A stretch of DNA of 64,000 nucleotides, from assembly GCA_039613835.1 (NCBI GenBank), contig CP154827.1, forward strand, positions 466,501-530,500, read 5' to 3'. Under the pieces are notes generated by a model. It was not told the origin of the DNA and searched no databases. It saw only the letters and a list, made by a program, of their open reading frames with translations. The DNA is from Acetobacteraceae bacterium (GTDB lineage: Bacteria; Pseudomonadota; Alphaproteobacteria; Acetobacterales; Acetobacteraceae). A program made the translations under genes and the position numbers. Shown one piece after another: positions 8,845 to 19,072 of the stretch (position 1 is the stretch's first letter; each line of letters opens with the position of its first letter).

Positions 8845-9615
8845 ATGCTGACAGGGCGCGAATTGTCTAAAATCAAATGGCGCTTGCGTATTTATGAGTC
8901 ACTCTCGTCGACTTTGGCTTTCTGTAAAGAGCAGGCCGAGGCCGGTGCAGCGGAGGGGCTAGCCGTCATGGCCCGCCGGCAGACAGCAGGGCGCGGCACA
9001 AAAGGCCGCGTCTGGGTCGCCCCACCCGGCAATTTGTCATTCTCACTTCTTTTGCGCCCTGCTGACGTCGTTTCCTGCCTCAAAACCCTGCCATTTCTGG
9101 CGCCGATCGCTGTTTATGAGGCGATACAGGCCCTCCTCCCGACAACGGAGCTCACTCTGAAATGGCCGAATGACATTCTTCTGCGGGGAGATAAGGTCAG
9201 CGGCATTCTCATTGAGTCCAGTCCCGCTTCCGAAGGGTGGATTGTGGTGGGGATCGGCGTCAATATCCGATCCGCACCTGAAATGCCGAGCCGCCATCTT
9301 GCCTGCCTCGCCCAGCTTGGTCTTTCACCGGCGCCGGAAGTCCTCGCCAAAATGATCATGAATCATCTCAGTGCCGGGCTTGCCGCTTTTGCCTCTTCAG
9401 GTGCTGATTTCGTGCGGGATGCCTGGCTCTCCCGCGCGCATAAAATCGGGACGCGCCTTGCAGTCATGACGGGAGATGACTATACAAAAGGTTTGTTTCA
9501 CGGCTTGGGTCCGGAGGGTCAACTTCTGCTTTTGACAGAGGGCAATAAGGTAAAATCGTTCCTGTCGGGTGAAACGTCCATGATGCTACAGGTTCGCGAT
9601 GCTCCTTGCCATTGA
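8845..9615 (+). CDS. birA: Biotin--[acetyl-CoA-carboxylase] ligase
   Basis: Attaches biotin to the carrier domain of acetyl-CoA carboxylase through biotinyl-AMP. Motifs are GRGTKGRVW (ATP/biotin loop), KWPNDILL and KVSGILIES, then VGIGVNI. There is no N-terminal helix-turn-helix, so it is the ligase-only type. The first ATG (8845) lies 5 bases after the tRNA-Val CCA and cannot have a normal ribosome-binding site on a processed transcript. An in-frame TTG at 8863, preceded by CAGGG, would give a start closer to family members (W-R-L-R-I-Y-E-S-L). The 3' end overlaps coaX by 17 bases. Confidence 0.9.
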   Translation: MLTGRELSKIKWRLRIYESLSSTLAFCKEQAEAGAAEGLAVMARRQTAGRGTKGRVWVAPPGNLSFSLLLRPADVVSCLKTLPFLAPIAVYEAIQALLPTTELTLKWPNDILLRGDKVSGILIESSPASEGWIVVGIGVNIRSAPEMPSRHLACLAQLGLSPAPEVLAKMIMNHLSAGLAAFASSGADFVRDAWLSRAHKIGTRLAVMTGDDYTKGLFHGLGPEGQLLLLTEGNKVKSFLSGETSMMLQVRDAPCH

Positions 9616-10390
9616 TGTCGGCAATACAAATATCGTTTTTGCTCTCCATGATGGAGAAAAATGGCGTGGAAATTGGCGCATCTCGACCAATAATCACCGC
9701 ACTTCCGATGAATATGGCGCGTGGCTGACCATATTGCTTGAAAAGCAGGATATTTCATCAAAGCAAATAACGCGGGCGATCATTGGCACCGTCGTCCCGG
9801 CCGCGCTCTATCATTTGAGGCTGCTTTGCCGCTCCTGGCTTGATGTTGAGCCCCTCATCGCCAATTCGCGCTCCAATTGGGGCCTTGGCTGCAAAGTTGA
9901 TACGCCGGATGAAGTGGGTGTTGATCGGCGTCTCAATGGCCTTGCCGCGCATCACATGTTTAGCGGCCCCCTCGTCGTCGTGGATTTCGGCACGGCGACA
10001 ACATTTGATGTTGTGGATGCGGAAGGGGCTTTTTGCGGCGGCGCGATCGCACCGGGCGTCAATCTTTCACTTGAGGCGCTGCACCAGGCCGCGGCGCGCC
10101 TTCCCCGCATCAGTGTTGGCAGGCCGACTTCAGCGATCGGGCGCAACACCATCGTCAGTATGCGCTCGGGCCTATTCTGGGGTTATGTCGGGCTGGTAGA
10201 AGGGATTGTTTCTCAAATAAAAGCGGAGATGAAGATCCCCCTCGCTGTGATTGCGACAGGCGGGCTGGCACCTCTTTTTTCAGAGGGGACGTCGCTTTTT
10301 CAGCATGTTGTCCTGACTCTGACACTTGATGGACTGCGCCTCCTCGCGGACAGAAACCCTTCTCAGAATTCCATCGATCGCGATGATTGA
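9599..10390 (+). CDS. coaX: Type III pantothenate kinase
   Basis: First step of coenzyme A synthesis, phosphorylating pantothenate. The 263-residue protein has the ASKHA-fold motifs of the type III family: [11 protein letters not shown] at the start (phosphate-binding), [11 protein letters not shown] near 104-114 and [13 protein letters not shown] near 124-136. The start overlaps the end of birA by 17 bases, implying translational coupling. The pair birA-coaX followed by RNase J is a common alphaproteobacterial arrangement. Confidence 0.95.
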   Translation: MLLAIDVGNTNIVFALHDGEKWRGNWRISTNNHRTSDEYGAWLTILLEKQDISSKQITRAIIGTVVPAALYHLRLLCRSWLDVEPLIANSRSNWGLGCKVDTPDEVGVDRRLNGLAAHHMFSGPLVVVDFGTATTFDVVDAEGAFCGGAIAPGVNLSLEALHQAAARLPRISVGRPTSAIGRNTIVSMRSGLFWGYVGLVEGIVSQIKAEMKIPLAVIATGGLAPLFSEGTSLFQHVVLTLTLDGLRLLADRNPSQNSIDRDD

Positions 10391-10432
10391 CATCGAAATT
10401 TATCTCTAATTACAACTTATTCTGGAGACTAT

Positions 10433-12079
10433 ATGACAGAAACCATCGGCAATTTCGCCTTTCTGCCTCTCGGCGGAACGGGCGAAATCGGCATGAACTT
10501 GAATCTTTACATGTTAGACGGGCATTATCTGGCTGTTGATTGCGGGATTGGTTTTTCCGGTAATGACACGCCTGAAGCCGAAATCCTCATGCCCGATCCA
10601 AGCTTTCTGGCTGAACGTCAGGATCAGCTTTACGGCCTCGTCGTCACGCACGCACATGAGGATCATCTAGGTGCGATTGAGCATCTCTGGCCACAATTCA
10701 AATGCCCGATCTACGCGACACCTTTCGCCGCTGCCGTCTTACGGCGCAAGCTCGGTGAAGCTCGTATGCTCGACAAAGTGCAGATCAACGTCATCGCGTC
10801 CGGCGCGCGTTTCGAGGTTGGCCCGTTCGATCTGCAATTTATCTCGGTGACGCATTCCGTCCCTGAGGCGCAGTCCCTCGCCATGCGCACGCCCTATGGT
10901 AATTACATCCATACGGGTGACTTCAAGATCGATGAGCCCCCCCTCCTTGGGCCGATGACCGATTTCGACAGTTTCCGGCAATTAGGTGAGGATGGCGTGC
11001 GTGCCGTGATTGGCGACAGCACGAATGTTTTCCGTGAAGGCCCCTCGGGTACGGAACAATCGGTGCGGGAAGGGCTGACCACCCTCATCGCGGACCTGAC
11101 CGGTCGCGTTGCGGTCACGTGTTTTGCCAGCAATGTCGCACGCGTGGAATCCATCGCAATGGCCGCCCGGGCAGCGGGGCGAAAAGTCGTGACAGTGGGG
11201 CGTTCCCTGCGCAATCTTGAGGTCGCAGCGCGGGAATGTGGATATCTGACTGATATTCCGCCTTTTCTGACGGAGCAGGATGCGGCGCATATCCCGGACC
11301 GTGAATTGCTCCTGATCGTCACGGGAAGTCAGGGTGAACCCCGTTCAGCCTTGACGCGGATCGCGGCAGACACGCACCCGAATATTTCCCTCGGGGAGGG
11401 TGACACCATTATCTACAGCTCGCGTATGATCCCCGGTAATGAGCACGCTGTCATGGCCGTGCAGGATAATCTCTCTCGCCGCGGTGTGCGTGTTCTGACG
11501 GATCGTGACCATCCCGTGCATGTTTCAGGTCATGCAACCAGTAGGGACCTGCGCAGACTTTATGAAGTTCTGAAGCCCGAATATGTTGTCCCCACCCATG
11601 GCGAGTGGCGCCATCTCACAGCCCATGCAGATCTCGCGCGCAAGGTGGGCGCAAAGACCGTGCTGCTCGAGGATGGGGACATCTTGCAACTGGCGCCCGG
11701 CAAGCCGGAAATCATTGATACGGCACCGACCGGGCGTTACGTTCTGGATGGCAGCCGCATTCTGCCCCTCTCCAGCGATGTCCTCGCGGCGCGGCGGCGT
11801 ATCCTTTATAATGGCATGGTGATTGGCAGTTTCGCTGTCGATGATGAAGGCTTCATGATCGGCCTGCCGAAAATCAGCGCGCCTGGCCTGCTTGAAAGTA
11901 CGGACCCAGAGTTACACCGGATTGTTGGGGATTTCGCCAATGCGATTGACGATATCCCGGATAACATACGCGCGGAGGATGACGCGTTTCGCGATGCGGC
12001 TAAAACGGCGCTGCGGCGCGCTTTAGGACGCAAATTGCAAAAGCGTCCTCTCGTGGATGTCCATCTCTTACGCGTTTGA
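10433..12079 (+). CDS. rnj: Ribonuclease J
   Basis: Metallo-beta-lactamase/beta-CASP ribonuclease with endo- and 5'-exonuclease activity, involved in RNA maturation and decay. The metal site HAHEDHLGA lies near residues 73-81. Further motifs are HTGDFK (about 160), GDSTN (about 194) and the beta-CASP region ending with SGHA and PTHGEWRHL. At 548 residues it matches the alphaproteobacterial form, which is shorter at the C-terminus than Bacillus RNase J1. A TCTGGAGA ribosome-binding site precedes ATG 10433. Confidence 0.95.
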   Translation: MTETIGNFAFLPLGGTGEIGMNLNLYMLDGHYLAVDCGIGFSGNDTPEAEILMPDPSFLAERQDQLYGLVVTHAHEDHLGAIEHLWPQFKCPIYATPFAAAVLRRKLGEARMLDKVQINVIASGARFEVGPFDLQFISVTHSVPEAQSLAMRTPYGNYIHTGDFKIDEPPLLGPMTDFDSFRQLGEDGVRAVIGDSTNVFREGPSGTEQSVREGLTTLIADLTGRVAVTCFASNVARVESIAMAARAAGRKVVTVGRSLRNLEVAARECGYLTDIPPFLTEQDAAHIPDRELLLIVTGSQGEPRSALTRIAADTHPNISLGEGDTIIYSSRMIPGNEHAVMAVQDNLSRRGVRVLTDRDHPVHVSGHATSRDLRRLYEVLKPEYVVPTHGEWRHLTAHADLARKVGAKTVLLEDGDILQLAPGKPEIIDTAPTGRYVLDGSRILPLSSDVLAARRRILYNGMVIGSFAVDDEGFMIGLPKISAPGLLESTDPELHRIVGDFANAIDDIPDNIRAEDDAFRDAAKTALRRALGRKLQKRPLVDVHLLRV

Positions 12080-12142
12080 TAAAATCTGATAAAATGAGGG
12101 TGGGGGTGTTTTTCCTCACCCATCATCATCCCGGAACTCTCC

Positions 12143-13456
12143 ATGCGTCTTACAAAAAGCTTTCTGCCTACCCTCAAAGAGGTTCCCGCTGACGCTCAGA
12201 TTGCGTCACATCGTCTTATGCTGCGCGCGGGGCTGATCCGGCAGACAGCATCTGGCATTTACGCCTGGCTGCCGGCGAGTCTGCGCGTTTTGCGCAATAT
12301 AGAGCGCATTGTGCGGGAAGAGCAGAACGCGATCGGCGCGCAGGAAGTGCTGATGCCGACCCTCCAATCCGCCGATCTCTGGCGGCAATCAGGCCGATAT
12401 GATGCGTACGGGCCGGAGATGCTGCGGATCAATGACCGCCACGGGCGCGACATGCTTTACGGTCCGACAAATGAGGAAATGATCACCGAAATTTTCGGGC
12501 AGACGGTCAAATCCTATCGTGAGTTGCCGCAATCACTTTACCATATTCAATGGAAATTCCGCGATGAGCGGCGGCCACGCTTCGGGGTGATGCGCGGGCG
12601 TGAATTTCTGATGAAGGACGCCTATTCCTTCGATGCGGATTATGACGGGGCGGTCGTCTCTTACCGCAAAATGATGCTGGCTTATCTAAGGACGTTCCAG
12701 CGTCTCGGCGTGCGGGCGATCCCGATGCGGGCGGATACCGGGCCGATTGGTGGGGAACTCAGCCATGAATTCCTGATTCTCGCCCCGACGGGAGAGAGTA
12801 CCGTCTATTTCGACGCGGCATTGGAACAGCAGGATTGGCTCGCACAATCAGTGGATCTTGACGATCCTGAGAGCTTGGGGCGGTTTTTTAAAGACGTCAC
12901 CACCTCCTATGCCGCGACCGATGAGATGCATGACGAAACGGCCTGGAAGACCGTCCCTGCCGACAGGCAGCGGGAAGGGCGGGGGATTGAGGTCGGCCAT
13001 ATTTTCTATTTCGGAGATAAATACACCAGATCAATGGGTGTCTCCGTTAATGGCCCGGATGGGGCGGCCTTTCATCCCTATATGGGATCTTATGGTATCG
13101 GCGTTTCCCGCCTGACCGGCGCGATTATCGAAGCGCATCACGACGCGCAGGGCATCATCTGGCCGGAATCGGTTGCGCCCTTCAAAGCCGCGATCCTGAA
13201 TCTTAAACCCGGTGACGCGATGGTTGATGAAATCTGCAACAGGTTCAACCATGTCGGGGGTGACGCTGTGTTGCTGGATGATCGGGATGAGCGTGCTGGC
13301 GTTAAGTTCAACGATGCGGATCTCATGGGTCACCCATGGCAGATCATTGTCGGACCGCGCGGCGCCAAAGAGGGGCGTGTTGAGCTGAAAAACCGTTGCT
13401 CCGGTGAAAGGTTTGACCTCAGCGTCGATGAGGCGATTGAAAGAGTTTTGTCGTAA
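12143..13456 (+). CDS. proS: Prolyl-tRNA synthetase (short form without editing domain)
   Basis: Class II aminoacyl-tRNA synthetase charging tRNA-Pro. Motif 2 is in [18 protein letters not shown] and motif 3 in [11 protein letters not shown]-terminal anticodon-binding domain ends with WQIIVGPRG and a basic tail. At 437 residues it lacks the roughly 180-residue INS editing insertion of E. coli ProS, which is normal for alphaproteobacteria. It lies 63 bases after rnj and ends 2 bases before the lolC start, so a shared transcript is likely. Confidence 0.96.
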   Translation: MRLTKSFLPTLKEVPADAQIASHRLMLRAGLIRQTASGIYAWLPASLRVLRNIERIVREEQNAIGAQEVLMPTLQSADLWRQSGRYDAYGPEMLRINDRHGRDMLYGPTNEEMITEIFGQTVKSYRELPQSLYHIQWKFRDERRPRFGVMRGREFLMKDAYSFDADYDGAVVSYRKMMLAYLRTFQRLGVRAIPMRADTGPIGGELSHEFLILAPTGESTVYFDAALEQQDWLAQSVDLDDPESLGRFFKDVTTSYAATDEMHDETAWKTVPADRQREGRGIEVGHIFYFGDKYTRSMGVSVNGPDGAAFHPYMGSYGIGVSRLTGAIIEAHHDAQGIIWPESVAPFKAAILNLKPGDAMVDEICNRFNHVGGDAVLLDDRDERAGVKFNDADLMGHPWQIIVGPRGAKEGRVELKNRCSGERFDLSVDEAIERVLS

Positions 13457-13458
13457 AT

Positions 13459-14706
13459 ATGTTCAATGCTTTTGAGAGAAGTGTCGCGGGGAGATATTTG
13501 TGCGCCCGAAGGGGTGAGCGCTTCCTATCGATCATCGCGATTTTCTCTTTCATCGGCATTGCATTGGGCGTGGCGACGCTGATCATCGTCATGGCGGTCA
13601 TGAATGGTTTCCGTGATGACCTGATGTTCCGCGTTCTCGGCCTGAATGGCGAGCTCAATATTTACTCAGGCCGCCATGTCATTACCTCCTATCAAGACGA
13701 TGTCGCCCAGATCCGCGCGATCAAAGGCGTTACCCGCGTCACGCCTATGGTGGAGGGGACCATATTGCTTGACGCCGCCGGCTATAGTGCTGGCGGTTTG
13801 ATGCGCGGCATCTCAGCAGGTGATTTCGCCGCGCTCCACGCTTTAAACGATAATATCGTCGCCGGACGGCTGGAGGATTTTCACGGGCCGGACGCCATCG
13901 CCATCGGGGCGGCTTTATCGACGAAATCAGGGTTGCAACTCGGCAGTAAAGTCACGCTACTTTCCCCCCAGGGGCGTGCAACGCCCTTTGGCACGATGCC
14001 GCGCATTCGGAGTTACACGGTTTCCCTTATTTTCGATGCCGGGGTAAATGATTACGATTCCAGCATTGTTTTCCTGCCGCTGGAGGCGGCGCAGAAATTT
14101 TTGATGATGGCCGACGGCGTATCCTTTATCCAAGTGGGGCTGGATGACCCGATGAAGGCCCGGGCGGTCGGCCGTGAAATCGCGCAGAGACTGGGTGACC
14201 CGCAATTACGCGTGCTGGATTGGACGCGCAGCAATAATGCGTTTCTCGGCGCTTTGGATGTGCAGCAGAACGTCATGTTTCTGATCCTGACGCTGATCAT
14301 CCTTGTCGCGGCATTCAATGTGGTTTCCTCCATGATCATGATGGTCAAGGATAAAGCGCGGGATATTGCGGTATTGCGCACGCTGGGTGCGACGCGCGGT
14401 GCGATCATGCGCATTTTCCTGATGTGCGGCGCGTCTGTCGGGGTTTGCGGCACAATGATCGGCTTTATCATTGGGGTTGTTTTCTGCCTGAATATTGAGC
14501 GCATCCAACATGGCATTGAGCATCTGACCCACACAAATCTCTTCAATCCCGAATTTTACTATCTTGAGCATCTGCCGGCACATCTTGTCTGGTCACAGGT
14601 TATGGATGTGCTTGTCCTCTCACTCATCCTGTCATTCAGCGCCACCCTTTACCCCGCCTGGCGGGCGGCGCGGACGGACCCGGTCGAGGCTTTGCGTCAT
14701 GAGTGA
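13459..14706 (+). CDS. lolC: Lipoprotein-releasing ABC transporter permease (LolC/E type)
   Basis: Inner-membrane permease that extracts mature lipoproteins and hands them to LolA. The 415-residue protein has the FtsX/MacB topology: one transmembrane helix near 22-48 (SIIAIFSFIGIALGVATLI), a large periplasmic domain, and three helices at about 275-300, 320-355 and 375-395. The coupling motif LRTLGATRGAIMRIF is visible. Only one permease gene is present, as in many alphaproteobacteria where one protein replaces LolC plus LolE. It overlaps lolD by 8 bases. Confidence 0.93.
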   Translation: MFNAFERSVAGRYLCARRGERFLSIIAIFSFIGIALGVATLIIVMAVMNGFRDDLMFRVLGLNGELNIYSGRHVITSYQDDVAQIRAIKGVTRVTPMVEGTILLDAAGYSAGGLMRGISAGDFAALHALNDNIVAGRLEDFHGPDAIAIGAALSTKSGLQLGSKVTLLSPQGRATPFGTMPRIRSYTVSLIFDAGVNDYDSSIVFLPLEAAQKFLMMADGVSFIQVGLDDPMKARAVGREIAQRLGDPQLRVLDWTRSNNAFLGALDVQQNVMFLILTLIILVAAFNVVSSMIMMVKDKARDIAVLRTLGATRGAIMRIFLMCGASVGVCGTMIGFIIGVVFCLNIERIQHGIEHLTHTNLFNPEFYYLEHLPAHLVWSQVMDVLVLSLILSFSATLYPAWRAARTDPVEALRHE

Positions 14707-15382
14707 GCCGCCTGTTTTCTCCCTCTCCAATATCGTTAAAATTTACGAATCCGGCGATGAAAAACTGCGCGTCCTTGATGGGGCGTCGATCACCCTTCAG
14801 GAAGGCGAAATCGTCGCGCTCATTGCCCCCAGCGGAACCGGGAAATCGACCTTGCTGCATATAGCCGGATTGCTGGAGCGCCCCGATGCGGGACAGATCG
14901 CGATTGCAGGGCGCGACGTGACGCGCTTCTCCGATGCGGAGCATTCAACCCTGCGCCGGGATGAAATCGGGTTTGTCTATCAGTTCCATCACCTCCTCGC
15001 TGAATTCACCGCGCTGGAGAATGTGGTGCTTCCCCAACGTATCGGGCGTGTGCCTGCTTCGGTCGCGCGCAGGAATGCGGCGGATCTGCTCGCGCAATTC
15101 GGACTGTCTCATCGTCAGGACCATTTGCCCGGTCGCCTCTCCGGAGGGGAAAAACAGCGCGTGGCGATTGCCCGCGCCCTGGCCAATCACCCCAAAATCA
15201 TCCTCGCTGATGAGCCGACGGGAAATCTCGACGGCAAAACATCTGACCTCGTTTTTGATAACCTGCTGGAGGTGGTTCGCAAAGCGCGTGCAACGGCGCT
15301 GATCGTGACCCATAACGAGACGCTCGCGCGACGTATGGACCGCGTTATCGCCTTGAAAGACGGGAAACTTCAGACAGTCTGA
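14699..15382 (+). CDS. lolD: Lipoprotein-releasing ABC transporter ATP-binding protein
   Basis: ATPase partner of LolC, 227 residues. Walker A reads APSGTGKST, the Q-loop is FVYQFHHLLAEFTALEN, the signature is LSGGEKQR, Walker B is IILADEPTGNLD and the switch His is in VTHNE. ATG 14699 overlaps the lolC stop, indicating coupling. The frame is open 45 codons further upstream inside lolC but those codons are not family-like. One variant is that Walker A has APSGTG where most LolD proteins read GxSGSG. Confidence 0.95.
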   Translation: MSEPPVFSLSNIVKIYESGDEKLRVLDGASITLQEGEIVALIAPSGTGKSTLLHIAGLLERPDAGQIAIAGRDVTRFSDAEHSTLRRDEIGFVYQFHHLLAEFTALENVVLPQRIGRVPASVARRNAADLLAQFGLSHRQDHLPGRLSGGEKQRVAIARALANHPKIILADEPTGNLDGKTSDLVFDNLLEVVRKARATALIVTHNETLARRMDRVIALKDGKLQTV

Positions 15383-15477
15383 ACGGTCCATTCGCAGACT
15401 CGCGGCGTCACCAGGGCAATGATAATCCGCGCACGATTTTGATGCCGTCAGCCGCGTGTGTCTGATATTGTGATGTC

Positions 15478-18400
15478 ATGTCACATGCTGATTTCGTTCA
15501 CCTCCGTAATCACTCTGCTTACTCCCTCAGTCAGGGGGCGATTCGGATACCGGATCTGGTCGATCTGGCCGTTGAGAATGAGATGCCGGCTTTGGCACTG
15601 ACGGATACGGGCAATCTCTTCGGCGCCCTCGAGTTTTCGCAATATGCGGTCAAGAAGGGCGTGCAGCCGATTATCGGGTGTCAGCTCTCCCTTACGTTGG
15701 ACGACCCGACCGCGACGGCGCAACTTTCGGAAACGCTCGTCCTCCTCGCCCGCAATGAAAAAGGGTTGGAGAATCTGCAATTTCTCTCCTCCGAAGGCTT
15801 TCTGACGACGGACCCCGGTGACCCGACTTTATCGCTGGAGGCGATCTGCGCCCGCGCTGAGGGTTTATTTCTGCTGACGGGGGGCACGCGCGGGCGGCTT
15901 TTCCGCCTGCTTGCGGCGGGGATGGAAGATGAGGCGACAGTGCTCCTCCAGACTCTCACATCGCACTTCAAAGATAATATGGCGATTGAACTGCATCGAC
16001 ATGGCCACGCGCAGGAGCAGGCGGTGGAGCCAGGTTTGATCGCCTTGGCGGACCGATTCAGCCTGCCGCTTGTCGCCACAAATGAGTGTTTTTTCGCGCG
16101 TCCGCAAATGTATGAAGCCCATGATGCCTTACTCTGCATCGCGCAAGGGCGCACTATGGCGGAGGATGATCGCTGGCGTGTGACGGACCAGCATTGGTTT
16201 AAGCCACCCTCTGAAATGCGCAAAATCTTCGCGGACCTCCCCGAGGCTTACGATAATACGCTGATGATCGCCCGCCGATGCGCCGTGGCGGTCGATACGC
16301 GTGATCCGCTTCTGCCTGTCTGCTCCAAGGTGGATAAAGGCGCTAATGAGGATGAGACGCTTCGCAAGATGGCGCGGGAAGGGCTGGAAGCGCGTCTGGC
16401 ACGTCGGCAATTATTAGCGGAAAAACGCGCCCTTTATGTTGAGAGATTGGAGACGGAACTCGACATCATCCAATCCATGGGTTTCCCAGGTTACTTCCTG
16501 ATCGTTGCGGATTTTATCCAATGGGCGAAAAGTCACGACATTCCGGTCGGGCCGGGGCGTGGTTCGGGCGCGGGGTCGCTCGTGGCCTGGGCTTTGACGA
16601 TCACCGATCTCGACCCCATTCCATTTAATCTCCTCTTTGAGCGCTTCCTCAACCCTGAGCGCGTTTCCATGCCGGACTTCGATATTGATTTCTGTCAGGA
16701 CCGGCGTGACGAGGTGATTCGCTATGTGCGCGGGGAGTATGGGGGGGAACGCGTCGCGCAGATTATCACGTTCGGTAAATTGCAGGCGCGTGCGGCTGTG
16801 AGGGATGTCGGGCGCGTGCTTGGCCTGCCATTCGGGATGGTCAACCGTGTCGCGGAACTGATCCCGAATAACCCTGCCAAACCCGTCACATTGAGTCAGG
16901 CGATTGATGGCGAGCCGCGCCTGCAGGAAATGCGCGATAATGACGAGACATTGCGCCGCCTGCTTGAAATCGCGCTTCAGCTGGAGGGGCTGTTTCGTCA
17001 CGCCTCCACCCATGCGGCCGGTGTCGTGATCGGGGATCGTCCCCTTGTTGAACTCGTCCCACTTTATCGAGACCCGAAGAGTGACATGCTCGTCACGCAG
17101 TTCAACATGAAATTTGTTGAGCAGGCCGGGCTGGTGAAATTCGATTTCCTTGGCCTGACGACGCTGACCATCCTCAAACGCGGTGTTCGCTTTCTGCGCC
17201 AGCAGGGGATCGACGTGGATATTACGGATATCCCCCTCGATGATGCACCGACTTACGCCATGCTGGCCCGTGGTGATTCCGGTGGCGTGTTCCAGTTCGA
17301 AGGCGCGGGGATGCGCGATGTGCTGAAACAGATGCGCCCGACAAGATTTGAAGATCTCATTGCCGCCGTGGCGCTTTACCGTCCGGGCCCGATGGCCAAT
17401 ATCCCGGATTACTGCCTGCGCAAGCACGGTGCCGCCTGGACTCCGCCCCATGAGGATATCCGCGATATCCTCGAAGAGACGTACGGCATCATGGTCTACC
17501 AGGAACAGGTGATGCAGATCGCGCAAAAACTGGCGGGATACAGCCTCGGCGCCGCCGATCTCCTCCGGCGGGCCATGGGGAAAAAAATCCGATCCGAAAT
17601 GGACACGCAGCGAGAGATTTTCGTCGCCGGTGCGACCGCGCGCGGTGTCGAGGAAGGGCAGGCTGCTGAGATCTTCGATTTGATGGCGCGATTTGCGGAT
17701 TACGGCTTTAATAAATCGCATGCTGCCGCTTACGCACTGGTTTCATATCAGACAGCATGGATGAAGGCGAACCACCCCGTGGCGTTTATTGCAGGATGCA
17801 TGTCACTCGCGCGGGAAAAGACGGAGAAGCTTGCGGCTTTGTGTCAGGAAGCGCGCCATATGGGCATTTCAGTCTTGCCCGTGGATATTAATCGCTCCGA
17901 AGCTGATTTCTCCATTGAGAAGCAGAAAGACGGCAGTTACGCCGTGCGTTACGCCCTTGCGGCGGTCAAACGCGTCGGGTTCGCGGCGATGGAGACACTT
18001 GTTCAGGCGCGCGGGGATCGGGCTTTCCGGGATATTGCGGATTTCACGGCGCGTTGCGATGCGCGTGCGCTAAATAAGGCGCAGATTGAAAATCTGGCGA
18101 AAGCCGGCGCGTTTGACAGCCTCCACCCTGACCGCGCTGCCGTCTTTGCCAGTGCTGAGACGATTATGCGGCGGAGCCAGTCTCAGACGCAGGAGGCGGC
18201 CTCCGGTCAGATCGGGTTGTTTGGCGGTGCGCCGGAGGCGGATAACCTGCGTCTGGCTCATGTCAAACCCTGGACGGCGTTTGAGCGCCTGGCTTCTGAA
18301 GCAGAGGCGGTGGGTTTCCACATGACCGGCCACCCGTTAGATGCTTATTTCTCCGTCATCAAGCGCACGAAGGCGCTGACATCTGCCAGTCTCGCCGTCG

Positions 18401-18897
18401 CGGCGGCCCATCCCGGGCGTGTGCGGATTGCGGGATGCGTTGTTGATAAAAAGGAGCGCCCGACGCGTAGCGGCAGTAAAATGGCGTGGCTTCGCCTTTC
18501 CGACCCGACAGGGGGGTGTGAGGTCACGTTATTTTCCGAGGTGCTGAATCGCTGCCGTGACCTGCTGGTGCCGGGGCGAGCGGTGATGGTGACGGCGGAT
18601 CTGCGACAGGATGGCGAGGCCCTGCGCCTGACCGCGACGGAAGTCATGGACCTTGAGGATGCTGCGGCGCAACATGCTGGTGAAATGCGCGTCTGGGTCA
18701 GTGACATTGCGGCGATTGAAGAAATCAAGAGCGTGCTGGAACAGGCAAAAGGCGGGCGCGGCAAAGTCGTGCTCGTGCCCGTATTGGATGACCTGCGCGC
18801 TGTCGATATCACCTTACCCGCCTCATATCGCGTCACCCCCCGCATGGGGGAGCGGATTGACGCGGTGCGCGGGGTGGAGAGGGTCGATCATCTGTAA
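15478..18897 (+). CDS. dnaE: DNA polymerase III subunit alpha
   Basis: Replicative polymerase catalytic subunit, 1139 residues. The N-terminal PHP domain opens with FVHLRNHSAYSLSQGA. The palm carries the PGRGSGAGSLVAW and PDFDIDFCQDRR motifs with catalytic aspartates, and the fingers carry HAAGVVIGD and VALYRPGPM. The C-terminal part has the helix-hairpin-helix and an OB domain (VRIAGCVVDKKERPTRSG). The start ATG 15478 sits 95 bases after lolD. The long open frame on the opposite strand inside it is a shadow. Confidence 0.97.
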   Translation: MSHADFVHLRNHSAYSLSQGAIRIPDLVDLAVENEMPALALTDTGNLFGALEFSQYAVKKGVQPIIGCQLSLTLDDPTATAQLSETLVLLARNEKGLENLQFLSSEGFLTTDPGDPTLSLEAICARAEGLFLLTGGTRGRLFRLLAAGMEDEATVLLQTLTSHFKDNMAIELHRHGHAQEQAVEPGLIALADRFSLPLVATNECFFARPQMYEAHDALLCIAQGRTMAEDDRWRVTDQHWFKPPSEMRKIFADLPEAYDNTLMIARRCAVAVDTRDPLLPVCSKVDKGANEDETLRKMAREGLEARLARRQLLAEKRALYVERLETELDIIQSMGFPGYFLIVADFIQWAKSHDIPVGPGRGSGAGSLVAWALTITDLDPIPFNLLFERFLNPERVSMPDFDIDFCQDRRDEVIRYVRGEYGGERVAQIITFGKLQARAAVRDVGRVLGLPFGMVNRVAELIPNNPAKPVTLSQAIDGEPRLQEMRDNDETLRRLLEIALQLEGLFRHASTHAAGVVIGDRPLVELVPLYRDPKSDMLVTQFNMKFVEQAGLVKFDFLGLTTLTILKRGVRFLRQQGIDVDITDIPLDDAPTYAMLARGDSGGVFQFEGAGMRDVLKQMRPTRFEDLIAAVALYRPGPMANIPDYCLRKHGAAWTPPHEDIRDILEETYGIMVYQEQVMQIAQKLAGYSLGAADLLRRAMGKKIRSEMDTQREIFVAGATARGVEEGQAAEIFDLMARFADYGFNKSHAAAYALVSYQTAWMKANHPVAFIAGCMSLAREKTEKLAALCQEARHMGISVLPVDINRSEADFSIEKQKDGSYAVRYALAAVKRVGFAAMETLVQARGDRAFRDIADFTARCDARALNKAQIENLAKAGAFDSLHPDRAAVFASAETIMRRSQSQTQEAASGQIGLFGGAPEADNLRLAHVKPWTAFERLASEAEAVGFHMTGHPLDAYFSVIKRTKALTSASLAVAAAHPGRVRIAGCVVDKKERPTRSGSKMAWLRLSDPTGGCEVTLFSEVLNRCRDLLVPGRAVMVTADLRQDGEALRLTATEVMDLEDAAAQHAGEMRVWVSDIAAIEEIKSVLEQAKGGRGKVVLVPVLDDLRAVDITLPASYRVTPRMGERIDAVRGVERVDHL

Positions 18898-18933
18898 AGC
18901 CGCAAACATCACGGATTACGGTGCCGATCCCGC

Positions 18934-18962
18934 TTGAAATAGACGCCTTTTGCCGCTATATC
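18934..18962 (+). promoter_or_regulatory. Promoter for rpsB-tsf
   Basis: TTGAAA (18934-18939) and TATATC (18957-18962) are spaced by exactly 17 bases, the best sigma-70-like match noted in the window. Transcription would begin near 18969, leaving a leader of about 105 bases before rpsB that could hold an S2 autoregulatory structure. Confidence 0.6.
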
Positions 18963-19072
18963 AGCCCCATGCACTCGTAAAGGCGCGTAATTCGCACGCA
19001 TGAAGCAGAATTTCTGGTGCTCCTTTCAGGGCAAATCATGCGGAGGTTTAACCAGAGAAAAGGATCAGCCAC

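Noticed and set aside
16414..17721. 435-codon open frame on the minus strand
   Set aside because: It lies antisense to dnaE, whose catalytic motifs are all intact in the plus frame. It has no ribosome-binding site or recognisable domain.
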